DNA of 20,063 nucleotides from an uncultured Clostridia bacterium (GTDB lineage: Bacteria > Bacillota > Clostridia > TANB77 > CAG-508), in contig CALXJO010000005.1 in NCBI GenBank assembly GCA_944388645.1, forward strand, positions 1-20,063. The letters are read 5' to 3'. This document shows, one piece after another, positions 1-6,147 of this stretch. The translations under genes and the position numbers were made by a program. Position 1 is the first letter of the stretch. Every line of letters starts with the position of its first letter. The notes beneath the pieces are model-generated. The model was given only the letters and a program-made list of their open reading frames with translations, did not search any database and was not told the origin of the DNA.

Positions 1-80
1 AGCGACAACAAGCGACGAATTAAAATTTGAAAAAATATATAAATTTTCTATAAAGAACTTATTGACTATGAATTATAACA
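1..80. repeat. Right half of a MITE-like repeat (window-edge partial)
   Basis: Positions 1-52 match 11668-11719 at 51 of 52 bases (the mismatch is 41 against 11708). The weaker similarity then continues through GACTATGAATTATAACA, which resembles the right terminal repeat of the full copy at 11578-11760. The window starts inside the element, so its left half is not visible. The copy ends directly against the rlmH stop codon and could act in transcript 3' end formation, which is inference. Confidence 0.75.
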
Positions 81-81
81 T

Positions 82-561
82 TTATTTATGATAAGCTTCA
101 TTATTAGATATTTTAAATCCTCTATATAATTGCTCTAGCAAGAAAATTCTAATTAACTGATGAGGAAAAGTCATTTTAGAAAAACAAATAAGTTCATTAC
201 AATTAGCTAAAACCCTAGAGCTAAGCCCCAAACTTCCACCAATAATAAAAGTAATATTACTATTTGTAAAAGATAAAGAATCTATTTTCTTAGAAAAATC
301 AACAGAATCCATTTGCTTACCTTTTAAATCCAAAGCTATTATATAACTATCTTTTTTTAGATGATTAATTATATTTAAGCCCTCTTTTTCCTTAACTTCC
401 TCTTCTTGAGCAGTGCTTGCTTTTTCTGGTATTTTTTCATCAGGAAGTTCTGTAATAGTTAAATTGCAAAACCTAGAAAGCCTTTTAGAATACTCTAAAA
501 TAGCCTCTCTAAAAAATTTTTCTTTAATTTTACCAACACAAACAATATTAATATGTAACAT
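82..561 (-). CDS. rlmH: 23S rRNA pseudouridine-1915 N3-methyltransferase RlmH
   Basis: This 159-residue protein is a SPOUT-class methyltransferase that methylates pseudouridine 1915 in helix 69 of 23S rRNA on assembled ribosomes, using S-adenosylmethionine. The length equals the family norm. The SAM-binding trefoil-knot loop is visible as FIIGGSLGLS (about residues 105-114), and the invariant C-terminal segment RGFKISNNEAYHK (residues 147-159) is intact. The start is supported by GGAGA about seven bases upstream. It lies 13 bp downstream of the WalJ-type hydrolase gene on the same strand, the usual Firmicutes order, so the two are probably co-transcribed from murA. A MITE-like repeat abuts the stop codon. 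Confidence 0.95.
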   Translation of the reverse strand: MLHINIVCVGKIKEKFFREAILEYSKRLSRFCNLTITELPDEKIPEKASTAQEEEVKEKEGLNIINHLKKDSYIIALDLKGKQMDSVDFSKKIDSLSFTNSNITFIIGGSLGLSSRVLANCNELICFSKMTFPHQLIRIFLLEQLYRGFKISNNEAYHK

Positions 562-574
562 ACAAATTCTCCAA

Positions 575-1366
575 TTATGCTATATCAATTACATTACTTG
601 GGCAATCTCTTCTTGCCACGCCAATATGTATATCAGATTCATTATTCCTATTTGTTAAAACCTCTTCTGCAACAGTCTTATAAGCAAGCTCCGGAAAATT
701 ATTTTCTTTACTCAAATGACCTAGTAAAACATTCTTAAGACCACTATCAACTAATTTAGAAATAACCTTTCCAGAAGTATCATTAGAAAGATGACCCAAA
801 GGTCCTGCAATTCTTTGCTTTAAAGCATATGGATATCTAGAACACTTTAAAACATTTAAATCATAATTAGATTCCAAAAGCGCAAAACAGCTCTTTTCTA
901 AATGACTCATAATCTCAGGAGTAATATGTCCTAAATCTGTTGCAATACTAATTTTCTGATTATCATGAAAAATATTAAATCCACAAGGATTTGCAGCATC
1001 ATGAGGAATATTAAAAGGACTAAATTTTAAATCAGCAATCTCAAAATCTTTATTAACAATAAAAGTCTTTTGATTTTCTACTAAAATTTTCTCCTTTTGC
1101 TCAGGCATAGCATCCCAAGTCTCTGTATTTGCAAAAACAGGAATATTAAATTTCTTAGACAAAGTACCAAGACTTTTAACATGATCAGAATGCTCATGAG
1201 TAACAACTATAGCCTTTAAATCCTCTGGCTTAACGCCAACAAGAGAAAGTGCATCTACAATTTTTTTAGCACTTCCTCCAGCATCTATTAATACTTTAGA
1301 ATTTTCCGATTCTACTAATAAACAATTTCCCGAACTACCACTAAACAAACTACAAAATTTAAACAT
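575..1366 (-). CDS. walJ: MBL-fold metallohydrolase, WalJ/YycJ family
   Basis: This 263-residue metallo-beta-lactamase-fold hydrolase carries the metal-binding motif HEHSDH (residues 57-62), preceded by the FSGSSGNCLLVE N-terminus typical of the YycJ/WalJ branch. Family members are linked to cell-wall homeostasis and DNA-end processing in low-GC Gram-positives, and the exact substrate is not certain. No signal peptide is visible, so it is probably cytoplasmic. It sits between murA (12-bp gap) and rlmH (13-bp gap), matching the common yycJ-rlmH neighbourhood. The walRK two-component genes usually found upstream are not in this window. The Shine-Dalgarno is weak (GAGAG), consistent with translation in an operon. 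Family assignment is firm; the symbol is moderately firm. Confidence 0.85.
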   Translation of the reverse strand: MFKFCSLFSGSSGNCLLVESENSKVLIDAGGSAKKIVDALSLVGVKPEDLKAIVVTHEHSDHVKSLGTLSKKFNIPVFANTETWDAMPEQKEKILVENQKTFIVNKDFEIADLKFSPFNIPHDAANPCGFNIFHDNQKISIATDLGHITPEIMSHLEKSCFALLESNYDLNVLKCSRYPYALKQRIAGPLGHLSNDTSGKVISKLVDSGLKNVLLGHLSKENNFPELAYKTVAEEVLTNRNNESDIHIGVARRDCPSNVIDIA

Positions 1367-1378
1367 AAGCGTATCTCT

Positions 1379-2620
1379 CTATTCTTTTACTCTTTTGATA
1401 TTTGCACCTAATTTTCTAAACTTTTCTTCTATATTTTCATAACCTCTATCAATATGACCAAGATTATATAATTCAGTTTTTCCGTTTGCAATAATTCCTG
1501 CAATAATAAGTGCAGCACCTGCTCTTAAATCAGAAGCATAAACTGGAGCGCCAGATAAAAAGTCCACTCCTTCAAATACAGCAGTTTTACCTTGAGCCGT
1601 AATATTTGCTCCCATCTTATTTAATTCAGCAGTATATTGAAAACGAGACTCCCAAATACCTTCATTAATAATACTTGTCCCATCTGCTACAGATAAAACA
1701 ACTCCAATTTGAGGTTGTAAATCAGTTGGAAAACCTGGGTATGGAGCAGTTTTAACATTTGTTTTAGTAGGTCTTGAATCACACCATATTCTTAAAGAAT
1801 CATCACCTTCTTCAACATGTCCACCAATCTCAAGAATTTTTGCTGTCAAACAATCTAAATGTTTTGGAATACAATTATGAATTGTAATATCACCTTTAGA
1901 AGCTATAGCAGCAAGCATAAAAGTTCCTGCTTCTATTTGATCTGGAACAATTGAATAAGTAGCATCTCCTTTTAACTTTTCTACACCAGTTATTTTTATA
2001 ACATCAGTACCAGCACCTCTAATATCTGCACCCATAGTATTTAAGAAATTGGCAACATCCACTACATGAGGCTCTTTTGCAGCATTATCAATAGTTGTTG
2101 TACCTTCAGCAAGAACTGAAGCAAGCATAACATTAATTGTTGCTCCAACCGAAACAGTATCCATATAAATAGAAGTTCCAACTAATCTATCAGCTTTAGC
2201 TGATATTTTTCCTTGAGATACATTTACATCAGCGCCAAGAGCTTCAAATCCTTTTATATGTTGGTCAATAGGTCTTGCACCCAAATTGCAACCACCAGGA
2301 AGACCAACTTCTGCTTCTCCACAACGGCTAAGCAAAGAGCCAATTAAATAATAAGAAGCTCTAAACTTAGAAGTCATATCAAAAGGAGCAGTTGTAGAAG
2401 AAATATGACTAGTATCTACAGAAATAGAATGCTCAGATAGCCACTCAATTTTTGCTCCCAATTTTTCTAATATATTACATGAAATTTTAACATCACTAAT
2501 ATTTGGAACATTCTCTAAAACACACTTTCCATCGACCAACAAAGTTGCTGGAATAATTGCAACAGCTGCGTTCTTTGCTCCACTAATATTCACATCTCCG
2601 TACAAGACGTGTAGGTCCAT
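1379..2620 (-). CDS. murA: UDP-N-acetylglucosamine 1-carboxyvinyltransferase MurA (N-terminus apparently frameshifted)
   Basis: MurA transfers enolpyruvate from PEP to UDP-GlcNAc, the first committed step of peptidoglycan synthesis in the cytoplasm. The fosfomycin-target loop PGGCNLGARPID is present, with the catalytic cysteine at residue 111 of this frame, and SGAKNAAVAI matches the family N-terminal lobe. The ATG at 2620 has no good Shine-Dalgarno, and three stop codons in a row precede it in frame. One frame over, GGGAGGG, seven spacer bases and a TTG at 2639 begin LEKLVINGPTRL, the expected MurA N-terminus. Joining it at about 2603 to YGDVNISGAKNA restores 419 residues, the normal length. 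The natural gene is therefore probably 1379-2639 with one extra base, which could be a real mutation, an assembly error or recoding. Confidence 0.93.
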   Translation of the reverse strand: MDLHVLYGDVNISGAKNAAVAIIPATLLVDGKCVLENVPNISDVKISCNILEKLGAKIEWLSEHSISVDTSHISSTTAPFDMTSKFRASYYLIGSLLSRCGEAEVGLPGGCNLGARPIDQHIKGFEALGADVNVSQGKISAKADRLVGTSIYMDTVSVGATINVMLASVLAEGTTTIDNAAKEPHVVDVANFLNTMGADIRGAGTDVIKITGVEKLKGDATYSIVPDQIEAGTFMLAAIASKGDITIHNCIPKHLDCLTAKILEIGGHVEEGDDSLRIWCDSRPTKTNVKTAPYPGFPTDLQPQIGVVLSVADGTSIINEGIWESRFQYTAELNKMGANITAQGKTAVFEGVDFLSGAPVYASDLRAGAALIIAGIIANGKTELYNLGHIDRGYENIEEKFRKLGANIKRVKE

Positions 2621-2639
2621 TTATTACTAGTTTTTCCAA
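2603..2639 (-). other. Displaced MurA N-terminal codons and ribosome binding site
   Basis: On the minus strand GGGAGGG lies seven bases before TTG (2639-2637). That TTG opens LEKLVINGPTRL in a different frame from the long murA ORF and runs into a stop shortly after. Dropping the single G at 2603 after the CTT leucine codon continues in frame into YGDVNISGAKNA. The strong ribosome binding site belongs to this start and not to the ATG at 2620. Confidence 0.8.
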
Positions 2640-2686
2640 TATAAAACCCTCCCATAACGTGCTATTTTATTAAAAAGCTATCTATA

Positions 2687-2715
2687 TATATAACACATTA
2701 TGAAAGGATTTACAA
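2687..2715 (-). promoter_or_regulatory. Putative sigma-A promoter of murA-walJ-rlmH
   Basis: On the minus strand TTGTAA (2715-2710) and TATATA (2692-2687) are separated by 17 bases and lie about 50 bp upstream of the TTG start of murA. The -35 box directly abuts the end of the 31-bp inverted repeat that begins at 2716, so the neighbouring element may have moved in next to the promoter. Confidence 0.5.
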
Positions 2716-3150
2716 GATGTTTTTGGGGACACCTTCCGAAAACAGGATGTCAATTCACTACAATTATAGTGTTTTTATTATAAAAAACTTATATATTTTT
2801 CGATCTTTATCGATTTTTTGTTGTCATTTATACTAAAAGGTTGCACTAAATTTTTAAGTTTTCAAAATATTTATACTTTCTTAAGCAAGATATAAATTGA
2901 TTATAAATAATAATACCATCCTGTTTTTGGAACGTGTCCCCAAAAACAGGATGTCAATTCACTACAATTATAATATTTTAAGTTATAAAAAAATTATATA
3001 GTTTTTGAACTTTATTTATTTCTTATTGTTGCTTATGTCACAAAATTCGCGAAATCTCTGGGTTTTAAAAAATATAAATTTTCGTAAGCAAGATGTAAAT
3101 TCAACAAGAATTGTAACTCCCTGTTTTCGGAAGGTGTCCCCAAAAACATC
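2716..3150. mobile_element. 435-bp non-coding composite element with 31-bp perfect terminal inverted repeats
   Basis: Positions 2716-2746 and 3120-3150 are perfect 31-bp inverted repeats containing GGGGACACCTTCC. The middle (2917-2953) is a palindrome with arms CATCCTGTTTTTGG and CCAAAAACAGGATG around AACGTGTCC, related to the ends. The two halves (2747-2919 and 2951-3119) are diverged direct copies. Both start ATGTCAATTCACTACAATTA, have an AT-rich middle, and close with AAGCAAGATRTAAATT. No ORF of note lies inside. It fills most of the 2621-3162 gap between spoIIR and murA. It looks like a non-autonomous element, duplicated in tandem, that relies on a transposase elsewhere, possibly a REP/RAYT-type Y1 enzyme; that link is inference. 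Confidence 0.75.
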
Positions 3151-3162
3151 CCAAAAAACAGA

Positions 3163-3822
3163 TTAATTGCTTGCAAGTTTCATTTTTAAGTTTTCGAACA
3201 GTTCAACTATCTTAAATTTAAAATGAACATCTGAAGAATCGTCTGATTTTGTGATTAAGTCATAATCTTCCTCCGGCATTGATTCTTCTAATTGTTCTTT
3301 AGAATCATCGGGAACAATTCCAGAAGAGACATCTACAAAGCAAAGAGGGGGAAACATTACACACCACCAATTTTGTCCCACAGCTTCTCCAATTTTTACT
3401 TCTAAAGCATCATAAGTTCCTGCAGGAAGTGAAACATCTCCATAAGTTTTTGTAGGAAAATCAAATTCTCCAATCTCTATACTAACTGGATATGAAAATC
3501 CATTTTCTTCAATAACATTATTTGCTATATCATAGAAGGCATCAATATGAGCTTTAGCTATATTAATCGCTTCTTCTTTAGAAGTTGTATTACTACATAT
3601 AGAATTCATATATTCAATTAATGCATCTCTGACTTTATATTTTAAATTTTGATCTTCATCAGAATCGCTATTTGCAATAACATGTAATCTAAAAACACTA
3701 TCTGCAATTTCATCTGATACTGTATTTGCATAAGAAAAAGCAGAAATAAAAACAAAAACTGCAAGTAAAAGCAAAATTAAACAAACTCTACCAATAAAGT
3801 CCTTTTTTAACAAATGTCTCAT
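3163..3822 (-). CDS. spoIIR: Stage II sporulation protein R (SpoIIR)
   Basis: In endospore formers SpoIIR is made in the forespore under sigma-F, is secreted into the space between the two membranes, and triggers SpoIIGA to process pro-sigma-E in the mother cell. The diagnostic segment FRLHVIANSDSDEDQNLKYK lies after an N-terminal hydrophobic signal/anchor (about residues 12-30). The ATG at 3822 is chosen (219 residues) because GGAGG sits just upstream of it. A longer reading from a TTG at 3834 would place that ribosome site inside the coding sequence. The gene is alone on its strand, 5' of a transposon-like gap, and no clear sigma-F promoter could be identified upstream. It is the best evidence in the window for a sporulation lineage. 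Confidence 0.93.
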   Translation of the reverse strand: MRHLLKKDFIGRVCLILLLLAVFVFISAFSYANTVSDEIADSVFRLHVIANSDSDEDQNLKYKVRDALIEYMNSICSNTTSKEEAINIAKAHIDAFYDIANNVIEENGFSYPVSIEIGEFDFPTKTYGDVSLPAGTYDALEVKIGEAVGQNWWCVMFPPLCFVDVSSGIVPDDSKEQLEESMPEEDYDLITKSDDSSDVHFKFKIVELFENLKMKLASN

Positions 3823-4111
3823 AATAACCTCCAAATATTCAATATACTATTTATTTAATAAAATTATTTACTAAAAAAATAAAAAATATACATAATTGGT
3901 AAAAAAATATATAAATTTTCAAAAACATATAAGTTTCTTAAATAATAAAATTTAAAAATTAAAAAAATCATCACAAAAAACAAAACAAAAAGCAGCAATA
4001 AAATTGTAATAATTTTGTAAAAAAATAAAAAATGAAAAATAACAAACCAGAAAAACCAATAATTGTAAGCGTCAATGTCGAAATTTGAAGTACGATTAAT
4101 TTGTAATAATA
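3823..4111. other. AT-rich divergent intergenic region, no gene seen
   Basis: This stretch between spoIIR and the divergent unknown gene is almost pure A/T with long A runs. A 122-codon open frame on the minus strand (3864-4232) translates to low-complexity Phe/Ile/Leu/Tyr sequence, overlaps the start of the next gene and has no ribosome site, so it is not called. Only promoter function is likely here. Confidence 0.6.
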
Positions 4112-4140
4112 TTGACACAATTTTGTAAAAATGGTAATAT
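4112..4140 (+). promoter_or_regulatory. Strong sigma-A promoter of the unknown gene at 4173
   Basis: A consensus TTGACA (4112-4117) is followed by exactly 17 bases and TAATAT (4135-4140). Transcription would start near 4147, some 26 bases before the ATG, leaving a short leader with GGAGG at 4161-4165. Confidence 0.8.
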
Positions 4141-4147
4141 TTACCAT
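4131..4147. promoter_or_regulatory. 17-bp perfect palindrome overlapping the -10 box (putative operator)
   Basis: ATGGTAATATTTACCAT has perfect 7-bp arms (ATGGTAA/TTACCAT) around a 3-base centre. It covers the whole -10 hexamer and the predicted start site. A dimeric repressor bound here would block transcription of the gene at 4173. The regulator is not identified, and no regulator gene is adjacent. Confidence 0.5.
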
Positions 4148-4172
4148 AAGAAAAGAAAGCGGAGGTTAAAAA

Positions 4173-4652
4173 ATGGTTAATATTAACAAAAACATTAAGA
4201 AAGTTTGTAGCTTTTATGTGAGTGATTGGCATTTAACAACAATGTTATTACCACATATAAATGAAAAAATTAATGAAGGAGTTAAAATTACCACGATATT
4301 GGAGAACGATTTAAGAGAAAACATGGAAACATTATTAGGAAAATTAAAATTAAAAAATACAGAAAAAATATTAAATATAGATTGGCATAAAACAAAAGAT
4401 ATAGAGAAAAAAATAAAAGAAATTACAAATGAAGAAGAAGTAATAATAAATGGCTCAATGGAATTTATAAGAAAAGCAAATGAATTACTACAAAAGGAAA
4501 TATCAGAAGGAGTAACAATAAAAGTAATAGACTGTTATGATTTTAATGAATATAAAGAGATAATAAAAGATATACTAGACGAACATGAAACAGTACTAAA
4601 CACATCAGGAGAAAAAAGTAAAGAAGAATACATTATTAAAATTGCAAACTAA
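4173..4652 (+). CDS. Conserved-looking hypothetical protein, 159 aa
   Basis: Function is not recognised. The 159-residue soluble protein has no signal peptide or membrane segment. It reads as an alternating alpha/beta fold: a strand-like start VCSFYVSDWHL, a helix ending in INEGVKITTILEND, then a second similar half with EEVIINGSMEFIRKANELL and VTIKVIDCYDF. The segment VSDWHLTTMLLPHI followed by a basic strand distantly recalls sensor domains of the MEDS type, but this is a weak impression. GGAGG at 4161-4165 sets the start. It is monocistronic, between a strong promoter with an operator-like palindrome and a strong terminator, so it is probably expressed under specific control. The composition matches its neighbours, so no transfer is suggested. 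Confidence 0.8.
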   Translation: MVNINKNIKKVCSFYVSDWHLTTMLLPHINEKINEGVKITTILENDLRENMETLLGKLKLKNTEKILNIDWHKTKDIEKKIKEITNEEEVIINGSMEFIRKANELLQKEISEGVTIKVIDCYDFNEYKEIIKDILDEHETVLNTSGEKSKEEYIIKIAN

Positions 4653-4660
4653 AGTGTATG

Positions 4661-4719
4661 GAGGAGTAATATTTTCTTGGATTACTATGAAATTTAAGAA
4701 AATATTACTCTTCTTTTTT
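4661..4719 (+). terminator. Rho-independent terminator of the 4173 gene
   Basis: GAGTAATATTTTCTT (4664-4678) pairs perfectly with AAGAAAATATTACTC (4696-4710) over 15 bp, extended outward by wobble pairs. It is followed by a T-rich run TTCTTTTTTA. It isolates the unknown gene from the sugar-nucleotide operon. Confidence 0.9.
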
Positions 4720-4730
4720 ATACAAAAGAA

Positions 4731-4759
4731 TTGACTATTTTCTATTAATAGTATAAGAT
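4731..4759 (+). promoter_or_regulatory. Putative promoter of the sugar-nucleotide operon
   Basis: TTGACT (4731-4736) and TAAGAT (4754-4759) are separated by 17 bases. They lie between the preceding terminator and the GAAAGGAG ribosome site of the gene starting at 4798. The -10 match is moderate; TATAAG at a 15-base spacing is an alternative. Confidence 0.5.
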
Positions 4760-4797
4760 TAAGGAGCAATATTTTTAATAACCGAAAGGAGAAAAAA

Positions 4798-6039
4798 ATG
4801 GAAGAAAAATATTTGGCGGCAGAAAAAATACTTAAAAAATATGGCCAAGAACATCTTCTAAGCCAATATGACAAACTAAATGATGAAAAAAAGGCAAAAT
4901 TATTAGACGAAATATTGACTTTAGATTTTAATCAAATTAATGAATTATTTAAAAGAATAGGAAAAACAGAAGACGAAAAAAATGGAAAAATAGAACCAGT
5001 AAGATGCACAGATAAAAGTGCAATGAGCAAAGAAGAGTTAGAACACTATGAGTCAATTGGTTTAAAAGCAATTAAAGAAGGAAAACTTGCAGCCGTAACA
5101 ATGGCTGGAGGACAAGGAACAAGACTAGGTCACAATGGACCTAAAGGAACATTTGACATAGGTTTAGACTCACATAAACCAATTTTCGAAATATTATGTG
5201 ATACACTAAAAGATGCTCAAAAAAAATATGGTGTATATGTAATGTGGTACATCATGACAAGTAATGAAAACAATGATGCAACAGTAAAATTCTTTGAAGA
5301 CAACAACTATTTTGGTTACCCAAAAGAAAAAGTAATGTTCTTTAGACAAGGTGAACTTCCAATGGTAGACACAAATGGAAAAGTTCTACTTGGAGAAGAT
5401 GGATTAATCAAACTTGCAGCAGACGGTCATGGTGGAATATTCTTATCAATGAAGAAAAATGGAATAATATATGACATGAAGTCAAAAGGAATAGAATGGG
5501 CTTTCATCGGAGGAGTTGACAACGTACTAGTAAACATGGTGGATCCAGTAATACTAGGCCTAGCAATAGACAAAAAAGTACTAGTTGCCGGAAAAAGCGT
5601 AATAAAAGCAGGACCTCATGAAAAAGTAGGAGTTTTCTGCAAGAAAAACGGAAAACCAAGTGTTGTAGAATACAGCGAAATCTCAAAAGAAATGGCTGAA
5701 GCTACAAATGAAAACGGTGAATTAAAATATGGCGAATCACACATACTATGTAATTTATTTAGTGTAAAAGCAATTGAAGAAATAAGCAAAAACACTTTAC
5801 CATACCATAGTGCATTTAAAAAAGCAAAATTCCTAGACAAAGATGGAAACTTAATAACAAGTGACAAACCAAACGCATATAAATTCGAAGCATTTTTATT
5901 TGATGCATTCGATTCATTAGATGACATAGCAATATTAAGAGTAAAAAGAGAAGAAGAATTCGCACCAGTAAAAAATGCAGAAGGCGTAGATAGTCCAGAA
6001 ACAGCAAGAAAATTATACAAAGAATTTCATAATAAGTAA
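4798..6039 (+). CDS. UDPGP type 1 uridylyltransferase (UAP1-like UDP-sugar pyrophosphorylase)
   Basis: This 413-residue nucleotidyltransferase joins UTP and a sugar-1-phosphate (glucose, GlcNAc or GalNAc) to make a UDP-sugar and pyrophosphate. The nucleotide-binding loop MAGGQGTRLG..GPKG lies at residues 102-117. GGVDNVLVNMVDP, VVEYSEIS and the C-terminal FEAFLFDAFD...REEEFAPVKNA match the eukaryotic UAP1/AGX group more closely than the GalU-type bacterial enzymes. It is about 90 residues shorter than eukaryotic UAP1, as expected for bacterial members. GAAAGGAG precedes the ATG. Next on the strand are a phosphohexomutase, which supplies hexose-1-phosphate, and a glycosyltransferase, which supports a role in making a sugar donor. 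Whether the substrate is Glc-1-P or GlcNAc-1-P cannot be told from sequence alone. Confidence 0.9.
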   Translation: MEEKYLAAEKILKKYGQEHLLSQYDKLNDEKKAKLLDEILTLDFNQINELFKRIGKTEDEKNGKIEPVRCTDKSAMSKEELEHYESIGLKAIKEGKLAAVTMAGGQGTRLGHNGPKGTFDIGLDSHKPIFEILCDTLKDAQKKYGVYVMWYIMTSNENNDATVKFFEDNNYFGYPKEKVMFFRQGELPMVDTNGKVLLGEDGLIKLAADGHGGIFLSMKKNGIIYDMKSKGIEWAFIGGVDNVLVNMVDPVILGLAIDKKVLVAGKSVIKAGPHEKVGVFCKKNGKPSVVEYSEISKEMAEATNENGELKYGESHILCNLFSVKAIEEISKNTLPYHSAFKKAKFLDKDGNLITSDKPNAYKFEAFLFDAFDSLDDIAILRVKREEEFAPVKNAEGVDSPETARKLYKEFHNK

Positions 6040-6047
6040 ATTAAAAA

Positions 6048-6129
6048 TCGCCCAAGAGGGACGCCCCTTTTTGGGCGAAAAAAATAAAATAAAAAATTTC
6101 GCCCAAAAAGGGGCGTCCCTCTTGGGCGA
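6048..6129. repeat. REP-like double hairpin: 33-bp perfect inverted repeat between operon genes
   Basis: Left arm 6048-6080 and right arm 6097-6129 are exact reverse complements over 33 bp, separated by 16 A-rich bases. Each arm is itself a small hairpin unit of the form CGCCCA...GGGGCGTCCC...TGGGCG. The unit recurs at 12719-12747 with three substitutions in 29 positions. The GC content is far above the surroundings. Two inverted units with a spacer resemble the paired REP arrangement of Gram-negative genomes. There is no U-tract after it, so it is not a classic terminator. In the transcript it would stabilise the upstream mRNA end or reduce read-through into the mutase gene. Confidence 0.85.
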
Positions 6130-6147
6130 GAGAAAGGTAGAAAAAGT

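Noticed and set aside
3864..4232. 122-codon minus-strand ORF
   Set aside because: It has low-complexity Phe/Ile/Leu composition and no ribosome site, and it covers the promoter and start of a convincing plus-strand gene.
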